Origin: Actinomyces procaprae | GTDB lineage: Bacteria; Actinomycetota; Actinomycetes; Actinomycetales; Actinomycetaceae | Reading direction: 5' to 3' | DNA: 64,000 nucleotides | Assembly (NCBI RefSeq): GCF_004798665.1 | Contig: NZ_CP039292.1 | Location: 1,736,001 to 1,800,000 of the forward strand | Shown here: positions 56,500 to 62,847 of the stretch, one piece after another | Layout: each line of letters starts with the position of its first letter | Position numbering within the stretch: position 1 is the first letter of the stretch | Made by a program: the position numbers and the translations under genes | The notes under the pieces: model-generated | Told to the model about the DNA's origin: nothing | Database searches by the model: none | What the model saw: only the letters and a program-made list of their open reading frames with translations

Positions 56500-56625
56500 T
56501 CACGCAGCCACCTCCTCAGCGGTCTTGTCACCAGCGCCGGCCAGGCGGAGCAGGCCGCGCACGACGTCGACCAGGCGACGCCTTTCCGCCTTGTGGCGAG
56601 GCATGTACACTTGCTTCCGAGTCAC
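56500..56625 (-). CDS. Small basic protein inside the island edge
   Basis: A 41-residue frame: VTRKQVYMPRHKAERRRLVD followed by VVRGLLRLAGAGDKTAEEVA and A. GTG 56623-56625 has AGGAAA upstream (TTTCCT on the top strand). It ends 12 bases from the attL repeat. Short basic proteins at island ends are often excisionase- or DNA-binding-like, but nothing here proves that. Could be chance. Confidence 0.4.
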   Translation of the reverse strand: MTRKQVYMPRHKAERRRLVDVVRGLLRLAGAGDKTAEEVAA

Positions 56626-56730
56626 TTCGAGTTTCCTTTCTCGACTCAGGCCGCCAGCGGTTGCAGCGCTGGCGGCTACTTCTTTATCCAGGGGCTAGGG
56701 GTCTAGGGGTGGTGTGGGGGCGGGCAAGTA

Positions 56731-58084
56731 GGGTTATCGGCGCGAATGTGTGTGTGGTTCGGGCGTGTCGGGGTGTTCTAGCTGGTTCGTCCGGCCCAGC
56801 CTTTGCGGGCCCAGAGGCCTTCTTCGGGGGTGGGTGTGGTGCCCCATCCGGCGGGGTGCTGACTGGTGCTGGCGGGCTTGTTTGTTTTGGGTTTGGGTGT
56901 GCGGGTGCGCTTGGGGCGGCCTTGGGCGTTCCAGTCGGCCAGGATCACCGCGGGCGTGGCCGGTGCCTGGGTGTAGGTGTGTAGGGTCCACTCGGCGATG
57001 GCGGCCTGGTGGTCGGGGGTGGCGCCGCGGTGGTGGCGCAGCCGGTCGCGGACCTGGGAGTTGACGGCTTCTACGGGGTTGGTGGTGCGCTCGGCGGGGG
57101 TGGGGCGGGGCTTGCCGTCCGGGGTGGTGAGGTAGGCGAACAACTGGCCTTGCTTGGCCAGGCGTTCCAGGCGCCGCCAGGCGCGGCGCACCCGGGGGTG
57201 GGCGTACCACCACTTGCGGCCCGTGCGGGCGGCGGTCTGGGGGTCCTGCTCGGCGGTAGTGCGCTGGTTCAGCCAGGACCGGTACTGGGTGCCGTAGTCG
57301 TTCAGAGTCACCAGCCACTTCGATGCCTGCTCGGTGGTGGAAACCCTCAGGAGGGCTCTGGAGTGGCGTAGTAGGGCCTTGCCGGGGGTGGTCTTGGGGT
57401 GCAGGGTCAGGTCTCGGACGGTGCCCGTGGTGTACGTGGATCAGGCACCGCTGGACGGGGGTGCCCGGCCAGGTGGCGGCGATTGCCTTCAAGGCGCCGC
57501 CGGCCCCGTCGGTGGCGACCAGGTCGGGCGGGGCGATGGGGGCCAGCAGCGCGGCGTAGGCGGCGGAGTTCTCGGACGCGGCCCACTGCCAGCCGATCAC
57601 GTGCGTGGGGCTGCGGGCTACCAGCAGCACCCACTTGTGGGCCAGCCACACCCCGTCGACGAACACCTGGGAGTGCATCTCGCCAGTAACCGGCGGCTTG
57701 GGAACTGGGATGTCCCAGCACCAGGCGGTCCGGCGGCGAAACGCCCTGTCACTACCGCCGGCGGCCTCGGCCTGGGAGCGACTGCCGACCGCCCATGCCA
57801 GGAACATGGTGAAGTCTTCTACCTGCCCGGGCGTGGGGTCGTCCTGGGCTGGCGCCTGGTCGCGCCGGCGTCTGGTGGTCGAGGCCCCGCAGTCCTTGCA
57901 CCTCCAGCGCGGGTGCCCAGCAGTGGTGGAGCCGTTACGAATCATCCCGGAGCCGCATACCACACAACGCGGCCTGTTAGTGCGAGGCATGCTGAATCAT
58001 GCCCCACCCCCAATTAACTCCGACTTTCCCCCACTACTTCAACGAAAACCCCCGATCCTACACACACATTCGCGCCGATAACTC
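56731..58084 (-). mobile_element. IS256-type insertion sequence (IS1249-like)
   Basis: About 1354 bases with near-perfect terminal inverted repeats (core 56733-56755 and 58060-58082, containing TTATCGGCGCGAATGTGTG). An 8-bp target duplication GGCAAGTA occurs on both sides (56723-56730 and 58085-58092). It carries one transposase gene. The target is the loop region of a hairpin: GGTGTGGGGGCGG on the left and CCGCCCCACACC on the right would pair if the IS were removed. Confidence 0.88.
56778..57990 (-). pseudogene. IS1249/IS256-type transposase, frameshifted
   Basis: DDE transposase of about 403 residues if repaired. It has an N-terminal zinc finger (CVVCGSGMIRNG and WRCKDCGAS), first Asp in SQVFVDGVWLAHKW, second Asp in DLVATDGAGGALKAI, and the Glu in TTNPVEAVNSQVRDRL. 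One extra base in CCC 57424-57426 breaks VHHGTVRDLTLHPKTTPGKA; all downstream residues remain sensible. ATG 57990 lies inside the right inverted repeat end. If the break is real the element is dead unless supplied in trans. Confidence 0.82.
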
Positions 58085-58233
58085 GGCAAGTACGGCCGCC
58101 CCACACCCGCACCCACAGCAGCACGGCCGGAAGGAGTCAGGCCGGCCAGCGCCCGGGTGCACCTCCTCTGCGGCCTCATCCCCGTCACCGCACGCCGAGG
58201 AGGGGTTCTTCTGGTCCCGGCCCTGGGCCGGGG

Positions 58234-58302
58234 CCTCCTCGGTAGGCTCCGAGACACCAACTACCGCCGACACGTCCACGTCGGCACCACCTACCGAGGA
58301 GG
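58234..58302 (+). promoter_or_regulatory. Leader hairpin A masking the ribosome binding site
   Basis: CCTCCTCGGTAGG (58234-58246) pairs perfectly with CCTACCGAGGAGG (58290-58302), which contains the ribosome binding site of the gene starting at 58310. A nested 6-bp stem GCCGAC/GTCGGC (58266-58271, 58280-58285) caps it. A similar element precedes the gene at 59539. Confidence 0.7.
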
Positions 58303-58309
58303 AGTCAAT

Positions 58310-59149
58310 ATGAGCGAGTCCCGCACGGTCCCGCTTTCGCAGCGGCGAGGACGCCGATTCGCCTTCGCGCCCGTCACCGGCGTTCCGCACTTCCTCCGCC
58401 CGGGCATCGAGGACTGGATTGAAACCAAGGCGAACGAGGACTGGGACACGACTGTCCGTCTCGGACTTGAGCTGAGACTCAACGTCTTGCACTACGTCGA
58501 CTACGAGGCCGGAGACGCCGTGCTCAGCGCTCTCAACGAGCCTTCCAGGAACGATGATGATTGGCTCGACGTCGTCGACTGGTTCCTGCACGAGTACCCG
58601 GAAACGGACGGGACACTCGCGAACCTCCTCGCCCTGGCGGGCCACGAACTCATGGTGGCGCCGACTGGGGACTGCCTCATGGAGAGAATCGATCCCACAG
58701 CCGCAAGCATGTACGAGCTCGTCACCAGCCCCGACGACAAAGCATCCGCGCTCATGCGCGACGCATGGGCACTCACCTTCGGCCGCAACCCGCGCCCCAA
58801 CGACGGATGGGGCCAGGCCATCAAGGCCATCGAGACACTGCTCAAGCCCATCGTCGAGCCCACCAACACCAAGGCGACGCTCGGTTCCATGACCGCCGCC
58901 CTGCGAGCCGCCCCCAGCAAGTGGACGTGTGCGCTGCCGGACCGCGTCTTCAAGGAAAACGGGGAGCAGACGACGAAGCTGGGCCTCGAAGTCCTCACCG
59001 ACGCACTGGCCACCATCGGCTACCAGCCCGGCCGCCACGGGGGCGACAATGCGGGCGAGCCGGACAGCGTCACGGTGCGCAGCGTCGTGTTCCTCGCTAC
59101 GACGGTGCTCGGATGGCTCCGCGACGGAGCCCTCACCCGCAACAGCTGA
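58310..59149 (+). CDS. Island gene A: hypothetical protein
   Basis: A 279-residue soluble protein I cannot assign. It is rich in acidic and amphipathic segments: PGIEDWIETKANEDWDTTVR, LSALNEPSRNDDDWLDVVDW, ASMYELVTSPDDKASALMRD, GWGQAIKAIETLLKPIVEPT and a hydrophobic end SVVFLATTVLGWLRDG. The helical middle loosely recalls C-terminal domains of abortive-infection proteins, but this is weak. ATG 58310 lies 7 bases after GAGGAGG, which is held in hairpin A. It sits between the IS and a minus-strand gene in the tRNA-Asn island, so a mobile-element defence or effector role is possible, not shown. Confidence 0.65.
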   Translation: MSESRTVPLSQRRGRRFAFAPVTGVPHFLRPGIEDWIETKANEDWDTTVRLGLELRLNVLHYVDYEAGDAVLSALNEPSRNDDDWLDVVDWFLHEYPETDGTLANLLALAGHELMVAPTGDCLMERIDPTAASMYELVTSPDDKASALMRDAWALTFGRNPRPNDGWGQAIKAIETLLKPIVEPTNTKATLGSMTAALRAAPSKWTCALPDRVFKENGEQTTKLGLEVLTDALATIGYQPGRHGGDNAGEPDSVTVRSVVFLATTVLGWLRDGALTRNS

Positions 59150-59416
59150 ACATGAGCGGCCCCGCAGCCCCTCCAAGTACCCCAGCGCACCTTCGACGGT
59201 GAGCCACTCAGCGCACGCGCGAGGATGCTGCACTGCGAACCGCTGCCCCTCCACAGCCCACTCGGCAACAACAGCTTCAACCGCGCACCGAACCGCCGTC
59301 GCCAGCTCTTCCGGGGAAGCGCCCGGGGTCTCGGCGTACAACCGCACACGCGCTTCCTCAGCAGCACGCTCCGACCGACGGCGCACAGACAACGGCAGAT
59401 ACCTCGCCCTCCGCAT
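59150..59416 (-). CDS. Island minus-strand gene (3' end uncertain)
   Basis: From ATG 59416 (or GTG 59419) the frame reads MRRARYLPLSVRRRSERAAE, EEARVRLYAETPGASPEELA and HPRACAEWLTVEGALGYLEG, natural-looking and helical. GGGGAGG stands 7 bases upstream of the ATG, a strong start. The frame has no stop until 58058, but that part is antisense to gene A and reads like shadow sequence, so I stop at 59150. The true end is unknown; a hidden frameshift is possible. The start context is the same as for the gene at 60548. Confidence 0.4.
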
Positions 59417-59462
59417 CACGCCACCTCCCCACGGCCGCTGAAACCCGGGGCACCAGCAGGGG

Positions 59463-59534
59463 CCTCCTCGGTAGGCTCCGAGGCGCCAACCACTGCCGAC
59501 GCGACAGACGCGCCGGCACCGCCTACCGAGGAGG
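59463..59534 (+). promoter_or_regulatory. Leader hairpin B masking the ribosome binding site
   Basis: CCTCCTCGGTAGGC (59463-59476) pairs perfectly with GCCTACCGAGGAGG (59521-59534), leaving the start codon at 59539 just outside the stem. The sequence is a diverged direct copy of hairpin A about 1.23 kb away, with the same arms but a different loop. Confidence 0.7.
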
Positions 59535-59538
59535 AGAC

Positions 59539-60228
59539 ATGACCAACAGCAACCCTGCGTGGGCGCTGCTTGAAATCTTCAACCGCTGGAAGAAAGCGGG
59601 CGAGCGTGCGAGCACGGTGCAGGACCTGACAACCCGGGATGGAATCAACGAGACAGCCACCGCATTGCGATGTCTTGACGCGATCTCGGCAAGACTTGAC
59701 CTGCTCGAAGCCCAGAACAGACATGTCCAGGTCTACCGGGACGCGATGGACGTTTGGTTTCGTGACGTCATCCGCTTCAACAAACCCTGGGACAACGTCC
59801 ACCAAGGCACCAGCAAACCTGACCTGTTGGCAGCACTCGCCGACATGCTGGACGCAGACCTGCCCGCACTGGTCGTCGGAGACCCCGAGACCTTCCGGGC
59901 CAGCGTCAAAGACCTCCTCAACGAAGCCACCGAAGCCGTCAAAGCCGATGAAACCCTCGACCGGTACCTGCGGAACTACCTCACAGATGCGCTCGCTCAT
60001 GCCCGCACCTGCCTAGACCTCTTCGAAGCCTCCGGCGTCTTCGACATCGGCCGCGCCCTCAAAGACCTCGAAGTCCTCATGCACGCCGCAAAGTCCATGA
60101 GCCGAGACGCCAACCGCTGGGAAAGCGTCCTGACCAAGATGTCAGCGTTCTTCACCAACCCGACCATCGCGGCCCTCGCCGGATCGATCTCCGGCTCCTT
60201 GGTCTCTGGCGCCATCACCACAGGCTGA
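59539..60228 (+). CDS. Island gene B: hypothetical protein
   Basis: A 229-residue, mainly helical protein with no recognised domain: WALLEIFNRWKKAGERASTV, LRCLDAISARLDLLEAQNRH, DLLAALADMLDADLPALVVG, SVKDLLNEATEAVKADETLD and a small-residue, hydrophobic C-terminus TIAALAGSISGSLVSGAITTG less one residue, which could insert in a membrane. ATG 59539 lies 4 bases after GAGGAGG, locked in hairpin B. It is unrelated in sequence to gene A although the leader is shared. A membrane-targeting effector is one guess. Confidence 0.65.
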   Translation: MTNSNPAWALLEIFNRWKKAGERASTVQDLTTRDGINETATALRCLDAISARLDLLEAQNRHVQVYRDAMDVWFRDVIRFNKPWDNVHQGTSKPDLLAALADMLDADLPALVVGDPETFRASVKDLLNEATEAVKADETLDRYLRNYLTDALAHARTCLDLFEASGVFDIGRALKDLEVLMHAAKSMSRDANRWESVLTKMSAFFTNPTIAALAGSISGSLVSGAITTG

Positions 60229-60548
60229 CCCTCCGAACGGTCTTCGTCCGCCACTGCCGACGACTCGGGCGCCTCAGCGGGCCCGGCCTCGCCAGCACTT
60301 GGGGCCTCCGTCATCTGCTCCTGCTGCTGGCGCTCCAGTTCCCGTCGAGCTTCCGCATCACGCGACAGGGCGATCAGATAGTTGTCGAGCACCCCGGACA
60401 GCCAGCCCACCGTCTGCGCAGCACCGCTGACCTGTTCATCAGTCGCCGTCCCCAACTCAAGCATCCGCAACACCGGCTCTTCCGACACCTTGAGACGCCG
60501 AAGCTCTTCATGCCCCCCGTCCGGCTCATCCACCACGAAGAACGGCAT
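59997..60548 (-). CDS. Island minus-strand gene downstream of the MerR/BldC-like regulator
   Basis: A 183-residue frame: MPFFVVDEPDGGHEELRRLK, VLRMLELGTATDEQVSGAAQ, SGVLDNYLIALSRDAEARRE, a Gln/Glu-rich stretch and a Pro/Ala/Glu-rich acidic tail. About the last 75 residues are antisense to gene B and may not be genuine. ATG 60548 overlaps the stop of the regulator gene, and AAGGAGG lies 7 bases upstream. No function is recognised. It is likely co-expressed with the regulator. Confidence 0.5.
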   Translation of the reverse strand: MPFFVVDEPDGGHEELRRLKVSEEPVLRMLELGTATDEQVSGAAQTVGWLSGVLDNYLIALSRDAEARRELERQQQEQMTEAPSAGEAGPAEAPESSAVADEDRSEGQPVVMAPETKEPEIDPARAAMVGLVKNADILVRTLSQRLASRLMDFAACMRTSRSLRARPMSKTPEASKRSRQVRA

Positions 60549-60955
60549 CACGCGACCTCCTTGTCACCGGCGAGATGGGCGGCCGCGTCGTCCAGGGACC
60601 AGCACGAGTCACACGCCTGCTCGTGCTGGAGCAGGGCCTCCACCGGCACACCCGCGAGCGCGGCACCCGTGCGGGTGACGGCGGCGATGCCCTCGACCTC
60701 AGCGGCGGGCGCGGGGGCGGGCTCGACGACGACGGGGCCAACGTCGATGGTTTCGACGGGGGCATCGGTGGCGGGGCCGTCGTCAGGCGAGAGGAGACTT
60801 GCGACGTCAGCGGGCCGGAACCGGTAGTGACCGCCGGGCGTGACCATCGCCGGATGGAGCTGGGACTTGCTGACCCAGCGACGTACTGCCGAGGGGTCAA
60901 CACCCGCGAGGCGGGCAACCTCGCTAGTCGTGTAATACCCGAGTGCTGTTGGCAT
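60548..60955 (-). CDS. MerR/BldC-like helix-turn-helix regulator or excisionase
   Basis: A 135-residue protein with an N-terminal winged helix-turn-helix (YYTTSEVARLAGVDPSAVRR, WVSKSQLHPAMVTPGGHYRF) of the MerR/BldC/excisionase type. A Pro/Ala-rich linker and a C-terminal CDSCWSLDDAAAHLA with a single CxxC follow. ATG 60955 lies 6 bases after a -10 with a perfect TTGACA -35, so it appears leaderless. An inverted repeat covers its start. Divergent from the XRE gene, as in phage and ICE control regions; it may direct excision of the island. Confidence 0.75.
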   Translation of the reverse strand: MPTALGYYTTSEVARLAGVDPSAVRRWVSKSQLHPAMVTPGGHYRFRPADVASLLSPDDGPATDAPVETIDVGPVVVEPAPAPAAEVEGIAAVTRTGAALAGVPVEALLQHEQACDSCWSLDDAAAHLAGDKEVA

Positions 60956-60990
60956 GCCACGATGATGCATGCCAACAGAAATCGTGTCAA
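60946..60990 (-). promoter_or_regulatory. Leaderless promoter and operator of the MerR/BldC-like gene
   Basis: On this strand TTGACA (60990-60985), a 17-base spacer and CATCAT (60967-60962) precede the ATG by 6 bases. A perfect 12-bp inverted repeat CTGTTGGCATGC/GCATGCCAACAG (60946-60957 and 60967-60978) with a 9-base spacer covers the -10 and start codon. Confidence 0.6.
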
Positions 60991-61045
60991 GCGCGATTCG
61001 CGAGATCGTTACACGTAGCTACTCGGAGCAACAGTCGCGAAACCC

Positions 61046-61075
61046 TTGCGCGAGATGCGCGCTATGCGCGATACT
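61046..61075 (+). promoter_or_regulatory. XRE promoter with three 9-bp iterons
   Basis: TGCGCGAGA, TGCGCGCTA and TGCGCGATA follow each other without gap (61047-61073). They lie between TTGCGC (-35 like, 61046) and GATACT (-10, 61070-61075). The XRE start is 7 bases after the -10, so its mRNA would be leaderless. The iterons are likely repressor sites. Confidence 0.55.
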
Positions 61076-61082
61076 TGGCGAC

Positions 61083-61421
61083 ATGACCACCGCAACGGCA
61101 TCAGCACCATGGATTCCCGACGACCAGACACTGGGCGCCAGGCTCGCCCTCGTGCGCCAGCGGTTCGGCTGGAACATGAAGGAAGCCGCCCTCGCGTGCG
61201 CCATCCCGCAGAACTCGTGGCGGGAATGGGAGCTGCGGGACCGCGTGCCCCGGGACTACCCGGGCATGATGCAGAAGATCTCCGACCGCACCGGCGTAGA
61301 CCTGCTGTGGCTCATGACCGGCAGGCAGCCCGGCCCCGAAGACGACGGAACCCCGGCCGCTGGGGACCGGGGTTCGGCTGGGCTCCCGCGGTTGGACTCG
61401 AACCAACAACCCTCCGATTAA
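61083..61421 (+). CDS. XRE-type repressor whose tail is encoded by the att repeat
   Basis: A 112-residue protein with a cI/XRE helix-turn-helix: LGARLALVRQRFGWNMKEAA, ALACAIPQNSWREWELRDRV, then TGVDLLWLMTGRQ. ATG 61083 is 7 bases after the -10 box. The last ~26 residues (from DDGTPAAGDRGS to NQQPSD) are encoded by the attR repeat and by the antisense strand of tRNA-Asn, so excision or integration changes the protein end. Divergent from the MerR/BldC-like gene, it probably controls the island switch. No integrase gene was found beside it. Confidence 0.75.
   Translation: MTTATASAPWIPDDQTLGARLALVRQRFGWNMKEAALACAIPQNSWREWELRDRVPRDYPGMMQKISDRTGVDLLWLMTGRQPGPEDDGTPAAGDRGSAGLPRLDSNQQPSD
61342..61416. 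repeat. Right attachment-site repeat (attR-like)
   Basis: Matches attL (56414-56488) at 74 of 75 bases. It covers the 3' 34 bases of the intact tRNA-Asn and the region after its 3' end, including the stem AACCCCGG/CCGGGGTT (61349-61374), which is probably the tRNA terminator. Confidence 0.85.
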
Positions 61422-61454
61422 CAGTCGGATGCTCTGCCATTGAGCTACGCGGGA
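61383..61454 (-). tRNA. tRNA-Asn(GUU), integration target
   Basis: Acceptor TCCCGCG/CGCGGGA, D-arm TAGCTCAATGGCAGAGC, anticodon arm CCGAC-TGTTAAT-CGG giving GUU, T-arm GTTGGTTCGAGTCCAAC; 72 bases, no encoded CCA. Its 3' half is duplicated at 56455-56488, marking the island. The gene itself is complete. Confidence 0.92.
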
Positions 61455-61545
61455 TCGCGCTCGGCGCGGGTTGAACTTTAGCAAGCCGCACGTGCGGACG
61501 TCGAATCGGGGACGTCCCGTCGCGCGGCGTGATCACGCCGGAAAG

Positions 61546-62148
61546 TCAGCCTGTGGGAAGCCCCACACCATCGCGTGCGCGTCGGAAGAGCTCCTCCAGT
61601 GCCTCCTGCTCACCTGGCGCTGCTCCCCCGGCGACGCCCGCCGTCAGGTTCGACGTCGTGTACAGCCTCCCGTCGGCGTCGCGGCGCACGCTGACGGTGA
61701 CCCGGCGCCCACTCGGCAGCTGTCCGGAAACCGTGTGCACCAGGGCGGACTCGACCCCCTGTCTCAGCGCACGCGCGAAGGGCGCTGTATCCACCGGCAC
61801 GGAACGCTCCCCCTGGTCGATCTGCGCGGGAACCTTCAGCAGCAACGGCTTGGAGTCGTCGGTCCAGCTCAGGGTGAAGGTTGCGGAATCGGCGTCCCAA
61901 CGTCCGTGCTCCACCTCATGCCAGCCCCTGCGGACCTCCACCCCGTCGGGGCCCAGCACCGTCAAAAAGCGGGCGGTCGCCACCGCCCAGCGGGAGTCGC
62001 CGTCGGCAAGCGGAACGGCGCCGAGCACTCGGCCATCGGCGGGAACCGAGGCGGCCAGCTCCGCCGGGAGCACGGCTCGGCGGCGCAGGCGCCCAGCGAT
62101 GCCGGAGGGCCCTGTGGACCGGGCGGCGGTCTTACGTAGACGGCTCAT
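61546..62148 (-). CDS. Conserved hypothetical protein
   Basis: A 200-residue cytosolic protein of no assigned function. After a basic N-terminus ([13 protein letters not shown]) it has a beta-rich PH-like domain: [60 protein letters not shown], then [18 protein letters not shown] and an acidic helix. Homologues appear in related actinobacteria. ATG 62148 was preferred because upstream in-frame sequence is antisense to def. It is divergent from def and next to tRNA-Asn. Confidence 0.7.
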   Translation of the reverse strand: MSRLRKTAARSTGPSGIAGRLRRRAVLPAELAASVPADGRVLGAVPLADGDSRWAVATARFLTVLGPDGVEVRRGWHEVEHGRWDADSATFTLSWTDDSKPLLLKVPAQIDQGERSVPVDTAPFARALRQGVESALVHTVSGQLPSGRRVTVSVRRDADGRLYTTSNLTAGVAGGAAPGEQEALEELFRRARDGVGLPTG

Positions 62149-62289
62149 GACCCCCAGGCTAGTGGATGGGACAAGTGGCGCGGGGGCCTCACCGACCGGG
62201 CCCGCTCGGGCCGTCCTCGGCACGCTGCGGGTGGCGATGAGGCACCCTCGGTTGCGGGAGGGTGGCGCAGAACGTGCGAGGATGTGCTC

Positions 62290-62781
62290 ATGGCTTACCG
62301 CGACATCCGTATTATCGGCGACCCTGTGCTGCGCACCGTGTGCGACCCGATCACCGACATCGACGACTCCGTCAAGGCGCTGGTGGAGGACCTGCTCGAG
62401 ACCGTCGACGAGGACGGTCGCGCGGGCCTGGCCGCCAACCAGATCGGCGTCAGCCTGCGCGCCTTCTCCTGGAACATCGACGGCGAGATCGGCTACATCC
62501 TCAACCCCCGGATCGTGGAGCTGTCGGAGGACGAGTTCCAGGACGGCGAGGAGGGCTGCCTGTCGGTGCCCGGCCTTTGGTACCCGACCGAGCGCGCCTG
62601 GTACGCCCGCGCAGAGGGCATTGACCTGGACGGCAAGACGGTCGTGGTGGAGGGCGAGGAGCTCATGGGCCGCTGCATCCAGCACGAGTGTGACCACCTG
62701 GACGGCCACCTGTACCTGGACCGTCTGTCCCGCAAGAACCGGGCGAAGGCCATGCGGGAGCTGCGCGAGCGCGGCCTGTGA
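62290..62781 (+). CDS. def: Peptide deformylase
   Basis: Removes the formyl group from nascent proteins; Fe2+/Zn2+ enzyme, 163 residues, cytosolic. The three signature motifs are [17 protein letters not shown] (metal cysteine) and QHECDHLDG (two histidines and the catalytic Glu). ATG 62290 is preferred over GTG 62284 because GAGG lies 8 bases upstream. It acts before MetAP (map at 39.9 kb). Convergent with dnaG. Confidence 0.96.
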   Translation: MAYRDIRIIGDPVLRTVCDPITDIDDSVKALVEDLLETVDEDGRAGLAANQIGVSLRAFSWNIDGEIGYILNPRIVELSEDEFQDGEEGCLSVPGLWYPTERAWYARAEGIDLDGKTVVVEGEELMGRCIQHECDHLDGHLYLDRLSRKNRAKAMRELRERGL

Positions 62782-62847
62782 GCCGCGTGTCGGCTCTCCC
62801 GCCTCTGCCCGGCGGCCCTCTGCCCGGAGCGCCCCGGCACTCAGCGC

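Noticed and set aside
58058..59149. Extension of the minus-strand island gene to 453 codons
   Set aside because: This part is antisense to gene A, which has a better start signal and natural composition. Only the N-terminal part (59150-59416) is kept.
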